The notes under the pieces: generated by a model
The model's database searches: none
What the model was told of the DNA's origin: nothing
Seen by the model: only the letters and a program-made list of their open reading frames with translations
In this document: piece by piece, positions 31,457 through 45,226 of the stretch
Layout of the letters: each line of letters opens with the position of its first letter
Numbering within the stretch: the first letter of the stretch is position 1
DNA from: Parapristionchus giblindavisi
Taxonomy: Eukaryota > Nematoda > Chromadorea > Rhabditida > Diplogasteridae
DNA length: 64,000 nucleotides
Direction of reading: 5' to 3'
Assembly: GCA_943737045.1 (NCBI GenBank)
Contig: CALSFV010000083.1
Coordinates: 248,001-312,000, forward strand
Program-made: the position numbers and the translations under genes

Positions 31457-32449
31457 GAGGCCGTTTGCTTAAAAGTCGAACAAGGGTTGGCACAGGCCGA
31501 AAATTTTAATACCCTCAAAACTTGTGCACAGGGGTTATCGACCTCGCTGATGAAGATGTGCATAGTCATTTTGACTCTAGTGGTCCCGCAACGCCTGGGC
31601 GTGATTACGGTATAATCACGTTTTCAATCCGTTCTCGGTCCATGGTAGAGCTAGAGGTATGAAAATTGGGCTACTGGAGCAGAATTCGATGGCGATGATG
31701 GCTGTCTACTTCATTTGTTTTGAAAATGTTCCAAAAAGTCGATTATTGGAAATTTTGATTGAGACGTTTGCGAGCCTAGCGAGTATGACAGTTCGAACCG
31801 GCGTGGCGAGAGGATTCCAACGATATATTTTGAGCCCTTATCTCTGTCGAGAAAGCTTTCATTGGCTCGATATAATGATGTGCGCCTTGCAAGAGTACTC
31901 TCTTAATTCCGCTCGCTATCTCGCACTCACGAGAGTGGCGAGAGAGCGTGCGGAAATGAGAGAGTGGCGAGGGAGCGCGCGGCATTGAGACGTAAACAAC
32001 TCCTGATGCTGACGCAGATCATTATATCGAGCAAATGAAAGCTTTCTCGACGGAGATAAGGGCTCAATATATCGTTGGAATCCTCTCGCCACGCCGGTTC
32101 GAACTGTCATACTCGCTAGGCTCGCAAACGTCTCAATCAAAATTTCCAATAATCGACTTTTTGGAACATTTTCAAAACAAATGAAGTAGACAGCCATCAT
32201 CGTCATCGAATTCTGCTCCAGGAGCCCAATTTTCATACCTCTAGCTCTACCATGGACCGAGAACGGATTGAAAACGTGATTATACCGTAATCACGCTCAG
32301 GCGTTGCGGGATCACTAGAGCCAAAATGACCATGCACATCTTCATCAGCGTGGTCGATAACCCCTATACACAAGTTTTGAGGGTATTAAATTTTTTGGCC
32401 TGTGCCAACCCTCCCCCAGATTTGTCCGACTCTTACACAAACGGCCTCC
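31457..32449. mobile_element. Foldback family F1, complete copy
   Basis: GAGGCCGTTTG at 31457 is mirrored by CAAACGGCCTCC at 32449. TAA stands outside both ends (31454-31456 and 32450-32452), a 3-bp target duplication of the type made by PIF/Harbinger elements. The arms are about 490 bp and the centre has paired GAGAGAGCGTGCGG-like words. Long frames inside are palindrome by-products. It overlaps the inner end of the IR-1 right arm. Confidence 0.75.
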
Positions 32450-33233
32450 TAATGGGCTTTCTTTTACAGTTGTTGTGCAATTGTAACTGAAGATGATATA
32501 AATATTGTTCGATCAAAAATGTACTACTATATGGATAAGGACTTTATCGAAGGATGGATTGGATAAAAATGATCGGCTTACAAAGCGAAGAACATGTTAG
32601 ATGAATAGCTACGGTATGCATTCTTTCTTTATTTCCAACAAATGAACAGTAAATCGGATATGCAACTCATATAGGTTGATGAAGGTCCGTCGCCTTATCA
32701 GAAATAATGGAACAATAATGAAACGATATGTTGCATAGTGTTTGAAAGTTAAAACGAAGGGACATTAGATCTAGATGCTATCTAGTAACAGCATCGAGCA
32801 TATCAGTCGGTACAATTCATCACCGCCTTACAGAGGACGCTCGCCTCAGTCTGAATGTGTTTTAACATTATCGATGTTTTAATATATGTACTCTTCTATG
32901 TATATATATATGTATATGGGGGCCTTAACACGTACCAAACTAATCAGTCGTTTTGCGGAAACCATTTCCTCCCCAATGGTTCAGTGCTTGATTAAGGCCA
33001 TTAAATTGTAATATGGGACCGTTTTCGTAAGACACGACTAAGTGCCTGCATAGTCAAAAAATCAAAATTTGGAAATCGGGGTTCTCAAGGGTGCTGATGA
33101 CGATGTTCATGTTCATTTAGCACCTACCGTTGAGACCAGACCACGTCGTGCTGAAATCTCGATTTTAGTTTTTTCTTGTCACCCGATCGTACTACAATTA
33201 GTGTATTTTGCACCCAAGGGGAGATTTTAATGG

Positions 33234-33428
33234 CTAGAGGTGGGGATCTAGCTCCATAAATGTTGTTGAACCCTGAAAGATCAAAGATCAGAGTTGAAAC
33301 CCAGATAAGTGATCAACAAAACATACCGTAGTAGGCTGAAATGTTTGTAGGACTGCGTGGGAATCGCTAGTATGTCTCATCATGAGCAGAGTTCCATTCC
33401 GAGTGGATTGAATCGCTAATGGAGCGAG
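33234..33428 (-). CDS. Last two exons of an unidentified gene (right arm of IR-1)
   Basis: Mirror copy of 23121-23315: exon A 33327-33428, intron 33273-33326 (54 bp), exon B 33234-33272, all on the minus strand. Exon lengths (102 and 39 bp), splice sites and stop are unchanged. I saw no base difference between the copies. The gene is cut at the arm end (33482), 54 bp upstream of exon A, next to the satellite. It has no visible promoter or start codon, so expression is doubtful. Confidence 0.45.
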
Positions 33429-33716
33429 CTGTAAGAGGCCATCGATATTCGATAAGCATTTTATTGAACCAATAGCATTATATTAGGTGAATTCATAATA
33501 AAATATTACAGCTCGACATGACCTGAAGTGTGTCTCATTCAGAATTTTTTTCCTCCTTCACATAGTATATTACTCGATAAGTATCATTGACAATTAGACT
33601 TGTAACGAATTATTTTGTACCAAAAACAGAGAGTATTGAAAGATAAATTTACATATTGGCCGTACTGACCACTTTGAAATAGTTTATCTTATTCAGAATT
33701 TTTCGCTCTTTCATTT

Positions 33717-34172
33717 TCTTCAACTCCCCACATTAGAATATAGAAGAGCCATCCGTGATCTCCAATTTCTCCATAGCACAGTACATAACTATTCTTTATT
33801 TGACTCCTCTCACTTATATTATATTGATTGTAATAGAATTAGCCATCGTTATAGGATATCACTACCTTTTTGTATTCCCAAATCCCTTTCCACTTGTGCC
33901 TCTAGATCTCTGTCCACGTGGAACTCCCTCACCCAAGAGCTTGTCTCTTCCCCTCCCCATATATTCCGTGCAGGGATACTAAATTTGCCCCCTCACAATA
34001 TTATAACTCAATCTCGTATTCGTCCTTAATATCATTGTTCAGCTAAAGCTGCCACTCCCCAACCGAAATCGCTTAAGCGACGGAACTCCATCACTCCCTT
34101 ATTGCTTCATTCATTCATTATTCTTGATTTTAACTGATGGATAAAGAAATAAAAAAATAAATAAATAAATAA
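33717..34172 (+). mobile_element. LINE 3' end inserted in the first satellite monomer
   Basis: The satellite sequence CTCTTTCATTTGGTATATG is interrupted after CATTT at 33716 and resumes at 34173. ATTT is present on both sides. The insert ends in a (TAAA)n-type tail, AAATAAATAAATAAATAAAT-like. It encodes a LINE C-terminus and shares its 3' end with 10352-10470. Strong 5' truncation is normal for LINE insertion. Confidence 0.85.
33718..34029 (+). pseudogene. LINE ORF2 C-terminal fragment
   Basis: A single open frame without an ATG runs from the insertion point to TAA at 34027-34029. It shows LEYRRAIRDLQFLHSTVHN near the start, then ISLPFCIPKSLSTCASRSLS and TWNSLTQELV. The L-E-x-R-R-x-x-x-D-L and W-N-S-L-x-x-E-L patterns are hallmarks of the region after the reverse transcriptase in Jockey, CR1 and L2-type LINEs. 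This differs from the RTE element at 11404-13850. The frame is intact for 103 codons, so the insertion is probably recent. RT and endonuclease domains are absent. Confidence 0.8.
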
Positions 34173-37100
34173 ATTTGGTATATGACACGGTAGGTTTCAT
34201 TTTCATTTTCATATTGCTCAAGTTATCTTGATCATATCAAAGTAAAAGCTACTTTTGTACTTCGGTCATTATAGCAGCAGTAAAATATTACAAGCTCGAC
34301 ATGACCTGAAGTGTGTCTCATTCAGAATTTTTTCCTCCTTCACATAGTATATTACTCGATAAGTATCATTGACAATTAGACTTGTAACGAATTATTTTGT
34401 ACCAAAAACAGAGAGTATTGAAAGATAAATTTACATATTGGCCGTACTGGCCACTTTGAAATAGTTTATCTTATTCAGAATTTTTCGCTCTTTTATTTGG
34501 TATATGACACGGTAGGTTTCATTTTCATTTTCATATTTCTCAAGTTATCTTGATCATATCAAAGTAAAAGCTACTTTTGTACTTCGGTCATTATAGCAGC
34601 AGTAAAATATTACAGCTCGACATGACCTGAAGTGTGTCTCATTCAGAATTTTTTCCACTTTCACATAGTATATCTCTCGATAAGTATCATTGACAATTAG
34701 ACTTGTAACGATTTATTTTGTACCAAAAACAGAGAGTATTGAAAGATAAATTTACATATTGGCCGTACTGACCACTTTGAAATAGTCTATCTTATTCAGA
34801 ATTTTTCGCTCTTTCATTTGGTATATGACACGATAGGTTTCATTTTCATTTTCATATTTCGAAAGTTATCTTGATCATATCAGAGTAAAAGCTCCTTTGT
34901 ACTTCGGTCATTATAGGAGCAATAAAATATTACAGCTCGACATGACCTGAAGTGTGTCTCATTCAGAATTTTTTCCACTTTCACATAGTATATCTCTCGA
35001 TAAGTATCATTGACAATTAGACTTGTAACGATTTATTTTGTACCAAAAACAGAGAGTATTGAAAGATAAATTTGCATATTGGCCGTACTGACCACTTTGA
35101 AATAGTCTATCTTATTCAGAATTTTTCGCTCTTTCATTTGGTATATGACACGATAGGTTTCATTTTCATTTTCATATTTCGAAAGTTATCTTGATCATAT
35201 CAGAGTAAAAGCTCCTTTGTACTTCGGTCATTATAGGAGCAATAAAATATTACAGCTCGACATGACCTGAAGTGTGTCTCATTCAGAATTTTTTCCTCTT
35301 TCACATAGCATATTACTCGATAAGTATCATTGACAATTAGACTTGTAACGAATTATTTTGTACCAAAAACAGAGGGTATTGAAAGATAAATTTACATATT
35401 GGCCGTACTGACCACTTTGAAATAGTCTATCTTATTCAGAATTTTTCGCTCTTTCATTTGGTATATGACACGATAGTTTTCATTTTCATTTTCATATTTC
35501 GAAAGTTATCTTGATCATATCAGAGTAAAAGCTCCTTTGTACTTCGGTCATTATAGGAGCAATAAAATATTACAGCTCGACATGACCTGAAGTGTGTCTC
35601 ATTCAGAATTTTTTCCACTTTCACATAGTATATCTCTCGATAAGTATCATTGACAATTAGACTTGTAACGATTTATTTTGTACCAAAAACAGAGAGTATT
35701 GAAAGATAAATTTACATATTGGCCGTACTGACCACTTTGAAATAGTTTATCTTATTCAGAATTTTTCGCTCTTTCATTTGGTATATGACACGATAGGTTT
35801 CAATTTCATTTTCATATTTCTCAAGTTATCTTGATCATATCAGAGTAAAAGCTACTTTTGTACTTCGGTCATTATAGCAGCAGTAAAATATTACAGCTCG
35901 ACATGACCTGAAGTGTGTCTCATTCAGAATTTTTTCCTCTTTCACATAGTATAATACTCGATAAGTATCATTGACAATTAGATTTGTAACGAATTATTTT
36001 GTACCAAAAACAGAGAGTATTGAAAGATAAATTTACATATTGGCCGTACTGACCACTTTGAAATAGTTTATCTTATTCAGAATTTTTCGCTCTTTCATTT
36101 GGTATATGACACGATAGGTTTCATTTTCATTTTGATATTTCTCAAGTTATCTTTTATCATATCAGAGTAAAAGCTACTTTTGTACTTCGGTGATTATATC
36201 AGCAGTAAAATATTACAGCTCGACATGACCTGAAGTGTGTCTCATTCAGAATTTTTTCCTCTTTCACATAGTATATTACTCGATAAGTATCATTGACAAT
36301 TAGACTTGTAACGAATTATTTTGTACCAAAAACAGAGAGTATTGAAAGGTAAATTTACATATTGGCCGTACTGACCACTTTGAAATAGTTTATCTTATTC
36401 AGAATTTTTCGCTCTTTCATTTGGTATATGACACGATAGGTTTCATTTTCATTTTGATATTTCTCAAGTTATCTTTTATCATATCAGAGTAAAAGCTACT
36501 TTTGTACTTCGGTGATTATAGCAGCAGTAAAATATTACAGCTCGACATGACCTGAAGTGTGTCTCATTCAGAATTTTTTCCTCTTTCACATAGTATATTA
36601 CTCGATAAGTATCATTGACAATTAGACTTGTAACGAATTATTTTGTACCAAAAACAGAGAGTATTGAAAGGTAAATTTACATATTGGCCGTACTGACCAC
36701 TTTGAAATAGTGTATCTTATTCAGAATTTTTCGCTCTTTCATTTGGTATATGACACGATAGGTTTCATTTTCATTTTGATATTTCTCAAGTTATCTTTTA
36801 TCATATCAGAGTAAAAGCTACTTTTGTACTTCGGTGATTATAGCAGCAGTAAAATATTACAGCTCGACATGACCTGAAGTGTGTCTCATTCAGAATTTTT
36901 TCCTCTTTCACATAGTATATCTCTCGATAAGTATCATTGACAATTAGACTTGTAACGATTTATTTTGTACCAAAAACAGAGAGTATTGAAAGATAAATTT
37001 ACATATTGGCCGTACTGACCACTTTGAAATAGTCTATCTTATTCAGAATTTTTCGCTCTTTCATTTGGTATATGACACGATAGGTGTCATTTTCATTTTC

Positions 37101-37184
37101 ATATTTCTCAAGTTATCTTGATCATATCAGAGTAAAAGCTACTTTTGTACTTCGGTCATTATAGCAGCAATAAAATATTACAGC

Positions 37185-39110
37185 TCGACATGACCTGAAG
37201 TGTGTCTCATTCAGAATTTTTTCCTCTTTCACATAGTATATTACTCGATAAGTATCATTGACAATTAGACTTGTAACGAATTATTTTTGTACCAAAAACA
37301 GAGAGTATTGAAAGATAAATTTACATATTGGCCGTACTGACCACTTTGAAATAGTTTATCTTATTCAGAATTTTTCGCTCTTTCATTTGGTATATGACAC
37401 GATAGGTTTCATTTTCATTTTCATATTTCTCAAGTTATCTTTTATCATATCAGAGTAAAAGCTACTTTTGTACTTCGGTGATTATATCAGCAGTAAAATA
37501 TTACAGCTCGACATGACCTGAAGTGTGTCTCATTCAGAATTTTTTCCTCTTTCACATAGTATATTACTCGATAAGTATCATTGACAATTAGACTTGTAAC
37601 GAATTAATTTTTTACCAAAAACAGAGAGTATTGAAAGATAAATTTACATATTGGCCGTACTGACCACTTTGAAATAGTCTATCTTATTCAGAATTTTTCG
37701 CTCTTTCATTTGGTATATGACACGGTAGGTTTCATTTTCATTTTCATATTTCTCAAGTTATCTTGATCATATCAAAGTAAAAGCTACTTTTGTACTTCGG
37801 TGATTATAGCAGCAGTAAAATATTACAGCTCGACATGACCTGAAGTGTGTCTCATTCAGAATTTTTTCCTCTTTCACATAGTATATTACTCGATAAGTAT
37901 CATTGACAATTAGACTTGTAACGAATTATTTTTGTACCAAAAACAGAGAGTATTGAAAGATAAATTTACATATTGGCCGTACTGACCACTTTGAAATAGT
38001 TTATCTTATTCAGAATTTTTCGCTCTTTCATTTGGTATATGACACGATAGGTTTCATTTTCATTTTCATATTTCTCAAGTTATCTTTTATCATATCAGAG
38101 TAAAAGCTACTTTTGTACTTCGGTGATTATATCAGCAGTAAAATATTACAGCTCGACATGACCTGAAGTGTGTCTCATTCAGAATTTTTTCCTCTTTCAC
38201 ATAGTATATTACTCGATAAGTATCATTGACAATTAGACTTGTAACGAATTAATTTTTTACCAAAAACAGAGAGTATTGAAAGATAAATTTACATATTGGC
38301 CGTACTGACCACTTTGAAATAGTCTATCTTATTCAGAATTTTTCGCTCTTTCATTTGGTATATGACACGGTAGGTTTCATTTTCATTTTCATATTTCTCA
38401 AGTTATCTTGATCATATCAAAGTAAAAGCTACTTTTGTACTTCGGTCATTATAGCAGCAGTAAAATATTACAGCTCGACATGACCTGAAGTGTGTCTCAT
38501 TCAGAATTTTTTCCTCTTTCACATAGTATATCTCTCGATAAGTATCATTGACAATTAGACTTGTAACGATTTATTTTGTACCAAAAACAGAGAGCATTGA
38601 AAGATAAATTTACATATTGGCCGTACTGACCACTTTGAAATAGTTTATCTTATTCAGAATTTTTCGCTCTTTCATTTGGTATATGACACGATAGGTTTCA
38701 TTTTCATTTTCATATTTCTCAAGTTATCTTTTATCATATCAGAGTAAAAGCTACTTTTGTACTTCGGTGATTATATCAGCAGTAAAATATTACAGCTCGA
38801 CATGACCTGAAGTGTGTCTCATTCAGAATTTTTTCCTCTTTCACATAGTATATTACTCGATAAGTATCATTGACAATTAGACTTGTAACGAATTAATTTT
38901 TTACCAAAAACAGAGAGTATTGAAAGATAAATTTACATATTGGCCGTACTGACCACTTTGAAATAGTCTATCTTATTCAGAATTTTTCGCTCTTTCATTT
39001 GGTATATGACACGGTAGGTTTCATTTTCATTTTCATATTTCTCAAGTTATCTTGATCATATCAAAGTAAAAGCTACTTTTGTACTTCGGTCATTATAGCA
39101 GCAGTAAAAT
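37185..39110 (+). repeat. Dimer-type higher-order repeat in the satellite
   Basis: The rare variant AATTAATTTTTTACC occurs near 37605, 38248 and 38888, spaced 643 and 640 bp, alternating with monomers that lack it. This is a two-monomer unit repeated three times. Confidence 0.75.
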
Positions 39111-42100
39111 ATTACAGCTCGACATGACCTGAAGTGTGTCTCATTCAGAATTTTTTCCTCTTTCACATAGTATATCTCTCGATAAGTATCATTGACAATT
39201 AGACTTGTAACGATTTATTTTGTACCAAAAACAGAGAGCATTGAAAGATAAATTTACATATTGGCCGTACTGACCACTTTGAAATAGTTTATCTTATTCA
39301 GAATTTTTCGCTCTTTCATTTGGTATATGACACGATAGGTTTCATTTTCATTTTGATATTTCTCAAGTTATCTTTTATCATATCAAAGTAAAAGCTACTT
39401 TTGTACTTCGGTCATTATAGCAGCAGTAAAATATTACAGCTCGACATGACCTGAAGTGTGTCTCATTCAGAATTTTTTCCTCTTTCACATAGTATATCTC
39501 TCGATAAGTATCATTGACAATTAGACTTGTAACGATTTATTTTGTACCAAAAACAGAGAGCATTGAAAGATAAATTTACATATTGGCCGTACTGACCACT
39601 TTGAAATAGTTTATCTTATTCAGAATTTTTCGCTCTTTCATTTGGTATATGACACGATAGGTTTCATTTTCATTTTGATATTTCTCAAGTTATCTTTTAT
39701 CATATCAAAGTAAAAGCTACTTTTGTACTTCGGTGATTATAGCAGCAGTAAAATATTACAGCTCGACATGACCTGAAGTGTATCTCATTCAGAATTTTTT
39801 CCTCTTTCACATAGTATATTACTCGATAAGTATCATTGACAATTAGACTTGTAACGAATTATTTTGTACCAAAAACAGAGAGTATTGAAAGATAAATTTA
39901 CATATTGGCCGTACTGACCACTTTGAAATAGTTTATCTTATTCAGAATTTTTCGCTCTTTCATTTGGTATATGACACGATAGGTTTCATTTTCATTTTGA
40001 TATTTCTCAAGTTATCTTTTATCATATCAGAGTAAAAGCTACTTTTGTACTTCGGTGATTATAGCAGCAGTAAAATATTACAGCTCGACATGACCTAAAG
40101 TGTGTCTCATTCAGAATTTTTTCCTCTTTCACATAGTATATTACTCGATAAGTATCATTGACAATTAGACTTGTAACGAATTATTTTGTACCAAAAACAG
40201 AGAGTATTGAAAGATAAATTTACATATTGGCCGTACTGACCACTTTGAAATAGTCTATCTTATTCAGAATTTTTCGCTCTTTCATTTGGTATATGACACG
40301 ATAGGTTTCATTTTCATTTTCATATTTCTCAAGTTATCTTGATCATATCAGAGTAAAAGCTACTTTTGTACTTCGGTCATTATAGCAGCAGTAAAATATT
40401 ACAGCTCGACATGACCTGAAGTGTGTCTCACTCAGAATTTTTTCCTCTTTCACATAGTATATTACTCGATAAGTATCATTGACAATTAGACTTGTAACGA
40501 ATTATTTTGTACCAAAAACAGAGAGTATTGAAAGATAAATTTACATATTGGCCGTACTGACCACTTTGAAATAGTTTATCTTATTCAGAATTTTTCGCTC
40601 TTTCATTTGGTATATGACACGATAGGATTCATTTTCATTTTGATATTTGTCAAGTTATCTTGATCATATCAGAGTAAAAGCTACTTTTGTACTTCGGTGA
40701 TTATAGCAGCAGTAAAATATTACAGCTCGACATGACCTGAAGTGTGTCTCATTCAGAATTTTTTTCTCTTTCACATAGTATATTACTCGATAAGTATCAT
40801 TGACAATTAGACTTGTAACGAATTATTTTGTACCAAAAACAGAGAGTATTGAAAGATAAATTTACATATTGGCCGTACTGACCACTTTGAAATAGTTTAT
40901 CTTATTCAGAATTTTTCGCTCTTTCATTTGGTATATGACACGATAGGTTTCATTTTCATTTTGATATTTCTCAAGTTATCTTTTATCATATCAGAGTAAA
41001 AGCTACTTTTGTACTTCGGTGATTATAGCAGCAGTAAAATATTACAGCTCGACATGACCTGAAGTGTGTCTCATTCAGAATTTTTTCCTCTTTCACATAG
41101 TATATTACTCGATAAGTATCATTGACAATTAGACTTGTAACGAATTATTTTGTACCAAAAACAGAGAGTATTGAAAGATAAATTTACATATTGGCCGTAC
41201 TGACCACTTTGAAATAGTCTATCTTATTCAGAATTTTTCGCTCTTTCATTTGGTATATGACACGATAGGTTTCATTTTCATTTTCATATTTCTCAAGTTA
41301 TCTTGATCATATCAGAGTAAAAGCTACTTTTGTACTTCGGTCATTATAGCAGCAGTAAAATATTACAGCTCGACATGACCTGAAGTGTGTCTCATTCAGA
41401 ATTTTTTCCTCTTTCACATAGTATATTACTCGATAAGTATCATTGACAATTAGACTTGTAACGAATTATTTTGTACCAAAAACAGAGAGTATTGAAAGAT
41501 AAATTTACATATTGGCCGTACTGACCACTTTGAAATAGTTTATCTTATTCAGAATTTTTCGCTCTTTCATTTGGTATATGACACGATAGGTTTCATTTTC
41601 ATTTTGATATTTCTCAAGTTATCTTTTATCATATCAGAGTAAAAGCTACTTTTGTACTTCGGTGATTATAGCAGCAGTAAAATATTACAGCTCGACATGA
41701 CCTGATGTGTGTCTCATTCAGAATTTTTTCCTCTTTCACAAAGTATATTACTCGATAAGTATCATTGACAATTAGACTTGTAACGAATTATTTTTGTACC
41801 AAAATCAGAGAGTATTGAAAGATAAATTTACATATTGGCCGTACTGACCACTTTGAAATAGTCTATCTTATTCAGAATTTTTCGCTCTTTCATTTGGTAT
41901 ATGACACGATAGGTTTCATTTTCATTTTCATATTTCTCAAGTTATCTTGATCATATCAGAGTAAAAGCTACTTTTGTACTTCGGTCATTATAGCAGCAGT
42001 AAAATATTACAACTCGACATGACCTGAAGTGTGTCTCATTCAGAATTTTTTTCTCTTTCACATAGTATATTACTCGATAAGTATCATTGACAATTAGACT

Positions 42101-45100
42101 TGTAACGAATTATTTTGTACCAAAAACAGAGAGTATTGAAAGATAAATTTACATATTGGCCGTACTGACCACTTTGAAATAGTTTATCTTATTCAGAATT
42201 TTTCGCTCTTTCATTTGGTATATGACACGATAGGTTTCATTTTCATTTTGATATTTCTCAAGTTATCTTTTATCATATCAGAGTAAAAGCTACTTTTGTA
42301 CTTCGGTGATTATAGCAGCAGTAAAATATTACAGCTCGACATGACCTGAAGTGTGTCTCATTCAGAATTTTTTCCTCTTTCACATAGTATATTACTCGAT
42401 AAGTATCATTGACAATTAGACTTGTAACGAATTATTTTGTACCAAAAACAGAGAGTATTGAAAGATAAATTTACATATTGGCCGTACTGACCACTTTGAA
42501 ATAGTCTATCTTATTCAGAATTTTTCGCTCTTTCATTTGGTATATGACACGATAGGTTTCATTTTCATTTTCATATTTCTCAAGTTATCTTGATCATATC
42601 AGAGTAAAAGCTACTTTTGTACTTCGGTCATTATAGCAGCAGTAAAATATTACAGCTCGACATGACCTGAAGTGTGTCTCATTCAGAATTTTTTCCTCTT
42701 TCACATAGTATATTACTCGATAAGTATCATTGACAATTAGACTTGTAACGAATTATTTTGTACCAAAAACAGAGAGTATTGAAAGATAAATTTACATATT
42801 GGCCGTACTGACCACTTTGAAATAGTTTATCTTATTCAGAATTTTTCGCTCTTTCATTTGGTATATGACACGATAGGTTTCATTTTCATTTTGATATTTC
42901 TCAAGTTATCTTTTATCATATCAGAGTAAAAGCTACTTTTGTACTTCGGTGATTATAGCAGCAGTAAAATATTACAGCTCGACATGACCTGATGTGTGTC
43001 TCATTCAGAATTTTTTCCTCTTTCACAAAGTATATTACTCGATAAGTATCATTGACAATTAGACTTGTAACGAATTATTTTTGTACCAAAATCAGAGAGT
43101 ATTGAAAGATAAATTTACATATTGGCCGTACTGACCACTTTGAAATAGTCTATCTTATTCAGAATTTTTCGCTCTTTCATTTGGTATATGACACGATAGG
43201 TTTCATTTTCATTTTCATATTTCTCAAGTTATCTTGATCATATCAGAGTAAAAGCTACTTTTGTACTTCGGTCATTATAGCAGCAGTAAAATATTACAAC
43301 TCGACATGACCTGAAGTGTGTCTCATTCAGAATTTGTTCCTCTTTCACATAGTATATTACTCGATAAGGATCATTGACAATTAGACTTGTAACGAATTAT
43401 TTTGTACCAAAAACAGAGAGTATTGAAAGATAAATTTACATATTGGCCGTACTGACCACTTTGAAATAGTTTATCTTATTCAGAATTTTTCGCTCTTTCA
43501 TTTGGTATATGACACGATAGGTTTCATTTTCATTTTCATATTTCTCAAGTTATCTTGATCATATCAGAGTAAAAGCTACTTTTGTACTTCGGTCATTATA
43601 GCAGCAGTAAAATATTACAGCTCGACATGACCTGAAGTGTGTCTCATTCAGAATTTTTTCCTCTTTCACATAGTATATTACTCGATAAGTATCATTGACA
43701 ATTAGACTTGTAACGAATTATTTTGTACCAAAAACAGAGAGTATTGAAAGATAAATTTACATATTGGCCGTACTGACCACTTTGAAATAGTCTATCTTAT
43801 TCAGAATTTTTCGCTCTTTCATTTGGTATATGACACGATAGGTTTCATTTTCATTTTGATATTTGTCAAGTTATCTTGATCATATCAGAGTAAAAGCTAC
43901 TTTTGTACTTCGGTGATTATAGCAGCAGTAAAATATTACAGCTCGACATGACCTGAAGTGTGTCTCATTCAGAATTTTTTTCTCTTTCACATAGTATATT
44001 ACTCGATAAGTATCATTGACAATTAGACTTGTAACGAATTATTTTGTACCAAAAACAGAGAGTATTGAAAGATAAATTTACATATTGGCCGTACTGACCA
44101 CTTTGAAATAGTTTATCTTATTCAGAATTTTTCGCTCTTTCATTTGGTATATGACACGATAGGTTTCATTTTCATTTTCATATTTCTCAAGTTATCTTGA
44201 TTATATCAGAGTAAAAGCTACTTTTGTACTTCGGTCATTATAGCAGCAATAAAATATTACAGCTCGACATGACCTGAAGTGTGTCTCATTCAGAATTTTT
44301 TCCTCTTTCACAAAGTATATTACTCGATAAGTATCATTGACAATTAGACTTGTAACGAATTATTTTGTACCAAAAACAGAGAGTATTGAAAGATAAATTT
44401 ACATATTGGCCGTACTGACCACTTTGAAATAGTTTATCTTATTCAGAATTTTTCGCTCTTTCATTTGGTATATGACACGATAGGTTTCATTTTCATTTTG
44501 ATATTTCTCAAGTTATCTTTTATCATATCAGAGTAAAAGCTACTTTTGTACTTCGGTGATTATAGCAGCAGTAAAATATTACAGCTCGACATGACCTGAA
44601 GTGTGTCTCATTCAGAATTTTTTCCTCTTTCACAAAGTGTATTACTCGATAAGTATCATTGACAATTAGACTTGTAACGAATTATTTTTGTACCAAAATC
44701 AGAGAGTATTGAAAGATAAATTTACATATTGGCCGTACTGAGCACTTTGAAATAGTCTATCTTATTCAGAATTTTTCGCTCTTTCATTTGGTATATGACA
44801 CGATAGGTTTCATTTTCATTTTCATATTTCTCAAGTTATCTTGATCATATCAGAGTAAAAGCTACTTTTGTACTTCGGTCATTATAGCAGCAGTAAAATA
44901 TTACAACTCGACATGACCTGAAGTGTGTCTCATTCAGAATTTTTTCCTCTTTCACACAGTATATTACTCGATAAGTATCATTGACAATTAGACTTGTAAC
45001 GAATTATTTTGTACCAAAAACAGAGAGTATTGAAAGATAAATTTACATATTGGCCGTACTGACCACTTTGAAATAGTTTATCTTATTCAGAATTTTTCGC

Positions 45101-45226
45101 TCTTTCATTTGGTATATGACACGGTAGGTTTCATTTTCATTTTGATATTTCTCAAGTTATCTTGATCATATCAAAGTAAAAGCTACTTTTGTACTTCGGT
45201 CATTATAGCAGCAGTAAAATATTACA

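Larger units (their letters stand above)
23067..33482. repeat. 10.4-kb inverted repeat with 1.8-kb arms (IR-1)
   Basis: The left arm 23067-24867 and the right arm 31680-33482 are inverted copies. By eye they match almost base for base, and a 106-codon frame in one is unchanged in the other (24313-24633 and 31916-32236). The arms contain two exons of an unknown gene and an F1 foldback. The right arm ends 14 bp before the satellite array. The 6.8-kb interior holds several further nested elements. This could be a very large foldback transposon or an inverted segmental duplication kept uniform by gene conversion. Confidence 0.85.
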
